6,361 nucleotides of DNA from Terriglobales bacterium (GTDB lineage: Bacteria; Acidobacteriota; Terriglobia; Terriglobales; Gp1-AA117), in the NCBI GenBank assembly GCA_030150795.1, contig JASLFF010000687.1, positions 1 to 6,361 on the forward strand. Direction: 5' to 3'. The position numbers and the translations under genes are program-made. Below, one piece after another: positions 5,070-6,361 of the stretch; within the stretch, counting starts at the first letter, position 1; each line of letters opens with the position of its first letter. The notes under the pieces were generated by a model. It was not told the DNA's origin. It saw nothing but the letters and a program-made list of their open reading frames with translations, and did not search any database.

Positions 5070-6361
5070 ATGCCAGACTTTTCAGTCAAGATTACCGGTG
5101 ATGCCAGCGAGCTAACAAAAGCCGCCGCTGAAGCGAAAGACCAGCTTGACCAGGCCAGTAAATCTGTCGAGATACTGGGTGATCTCATCGGCGTAAAAGT
5201 CCCCGATTCGATCAAGGAAATGCTTGCTTCAAGCGAACTTCTGGGGCCGGCCCTGAGCGAAGCCTTTGCGCCCCTCACGGCAATCACGTTCGGGATTGAA
5301 CTCATCAGCAAATTGTCCGACAAAATCAAGGAAGTGACTAATGACTTGGCTGGCTGGGACGCTTCAGAACAAGCCATGTACGCGGACCTGGTCAAGAACA
5401 ATGAGGAATTGGTCAAGTTCAATCAGAGTCTGGAAATCCAAAAGCTGCATTTAAATGAAATTGGCAAGACTGGTTCCGAGAAACTGAGTCAGCAGATCGA
5501 GAACAACGACGCGGCCACAAAGGAATGGAATCAGGAACTCGACAGGGCGAAAGAGAAGCTGAAATATCTTCAGGGCTCCCATGAAGAAACGAGCATTATC
5601 GGTGACGGACCGGACATGAGAGAGTATGTCACGGAAGTCAAGAACAAGGCGACGGCTACCGATGAAGAACTGGCCCACTGGGATGACAATATCAAGAAAG
5701 CCCAGGCGAGCGTAACCGAACTGACCGAGAAGATCAAACAAGCTCAGGAAGTAACCCGTCCCGGACTCGTCAAAGAACAGGGCATTGAAAAACAAAAGGA
5801 AGAGATTGCAGCAAATGAGCAGGTCCTTGCCGCCAACAAGCAGGTGGCTGACGCGGAGCGCCAACTCGCAGTCGATACAGCTCATGCCAAGCTTCAACAA
5901 GGCAAAATTACAGCCGCTCAGGAAGAGGACATCATCCTGGGATCGTTTCAAAAAGAACGCGATGCGACGGTCAAATTTCTGCGTGACCGCGAAGCCATGC
6001 TGCTCAGCGATACCACCAAAGGTCAACAAGAGAAGAAGACCATTGAAGAAACAACCGCGTTACAGATACAGGACGCGGAAGTTAAGTGCCAAGACCAGAC
6101 AATCAAGGTAATTGGCAACGCAGCCCAAAAATGGAAAGATCTCCGAGAGAAGGTAGCCAAGGACATCCGTGCGATAGCGGAGAAATCCGCCAAGGACGAG
6201 CAGGCGGCATCCGACCGGGCCACGCGGGAAATCATGGCCAATGCTCAGAAACAAGCGCAGGCTGACCTGAAAGCTGCCAATGAAAAGATTGCCGTTGCTA
6301 CAAAACAGATCGAAGGCGAAATCATTGCGGCCCAACAGGGCGAGCAGGCACAAGAATCACT
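5070..6361 (+). CDS. Tape measure protein, N-terminal part (runs off the window)
   Basis: The reading frame is open for 430 codons from ATG 5070 to the right edge with no stop. AAGGA at 5058-5062, seven bases upstream, supports this start; ATG 5065 is in another frame that closes soon. The product opens with FSVKITGDASELTKAAAEAKDQ, split by a DxxELTKA-type pattern common at tape measure N-termini. A hydrophobic stretch follows (about residues 57-80, LLGPALSEAF through TFGIELIS), then over 300 residues rich in Ala, Glu, Gln and Lys with few prolines, predicted long coiled coil (for example 105-170, 205-275 and 355-430). The segment LQQGKITAAQEEDIILGSFQ (275-294) resembles helical repeats seen in tape measure proteins. 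Such proteins set tail length and are ejected into the host envelope. The full length is unknown. Confidence 0.82.
   Translation, partial: MPDFSVKITGDASELTKAAAEAKDQLDQASKSVEILGDLIGVKVPDSIKEMLASSELLGPALSEAFAPLTAITFGIELISKLSDKIKEVTNDLAGWDASEQAMYADLVKNNEELVKFNQSLEIQKLHLNEIGKTGSEKLSQQIENNDAATKEWNQELDRAKEKLKYLQGSHEETSIIGDGPDMREYVTEVKNKATATDEELAHWDDNIKKAQASVTELTEKIKQAQEVTRPGLVKEQGIEKQKEEIAANEQVLAANKQVADAERQLAVDTAHAKLQQGKITAAQEEDIILGSFQKERDATVKFLRDREAMLLSDTTKGQQEKKTIEETTALQIQDAEVKCQDQTIKVIGNAAQKWKDLREKVAKDIRAIAEKSAKDEQAASDRATREIMANAQKQAQADLKAANEKIAVATKQIEGEIIAAQQGEQAQES

Noticed and set aside
5451..6029. A 192-residue minus-strand reading frame
   Set aside because: It lies fully opposite the tape measure frame, has hydrophobic composition typical of the complement of coiled-coil codons, and shows no gene context on that strand.
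5785..6111. A 108-residue plus-strand frame inside the tape measure gene
   Set aside because: It is an out-of-frame shadow rich in Lys, Arg and Ser, and the tape measure frame covers it entirely.

Overview
The window is a stretch of tailed-phage (most likely prophage) late structural genes, all read left to right. The gene order is that of a long-tailed phage with a lambda/HK97-like head-tail joining and tail module: head-tail connector, HK97 gp10-like neck or tail protein, tail terminator-like protein, major tail tube protein, tail assembly chaperone with a -1 frameshifted extension, and then the N-terminal 430 codons of a coiled-coil-rich tape measure protein that runs off the right edge. 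The host cannot be fixed from the sequence alone. A palindromic intergenic block at about 140-210 (cgtcatcccgac ... agggaggagggacctt) resembles intergenic repeats I associate with Terriglobales-type Acidobacteriota, so an acidobacterial prophage is a reasonable but unproven guess. Two lipoproteins with clear lipoboxes suggest a bacterial host with an envelope that accepts lipoproteins.

Layout. Positions 1-235 hold no convincing gene: a strong hairpin with a T-rich tail (probably the terminator of the gene upstream of the window), the palindromic intergenic block, and the Shine-Dalgarno site of the first gene. From 236 to 1718 three genes are tightly packed, with two 4-base GTGA overlaps that suggest translational coupling. 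A 91-base leader with small hairpins precedes the tail tube gene (1810-2553), which is followed by a textbook intrinsic terminator (2641-2676). The chaperone gene (2704-3015) carries a G5A2 slippery site near its 3' end. An open -1 frame continues to 3326 and encodes a typical second half of a G/GT-type chaperone.

The most notable part is 3327-5040. Between the chaperone pair and the tape measure gene, which normally adjoin, sits a self-contained cassette: its own extended -10 promoter, two lipoprotein genes (3433-4215 and 4284-4979) that are divergent paralogues sharing a cysteine pair, and its own strong terminator (5017-5039). The cassette is visibly richer in A+T than its surroundings in places. 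This is the architecture of a phage moron, probably expressed in the lysogen. A role in superinfection exclusion or envelope modification is a hypothesis based on known phage lipoproteins; nothing in the sequence proves it.

Together, the genes make the connector, neck, tail terminator, tail tube, tail chaperones and tape measure needed to build a long non-contractile or contractile tail. No sheath gene is present here, which favours a siphovirus-like tail. No tRNA, rRNA, CRISPR array, insertion sequence or att site was seen.
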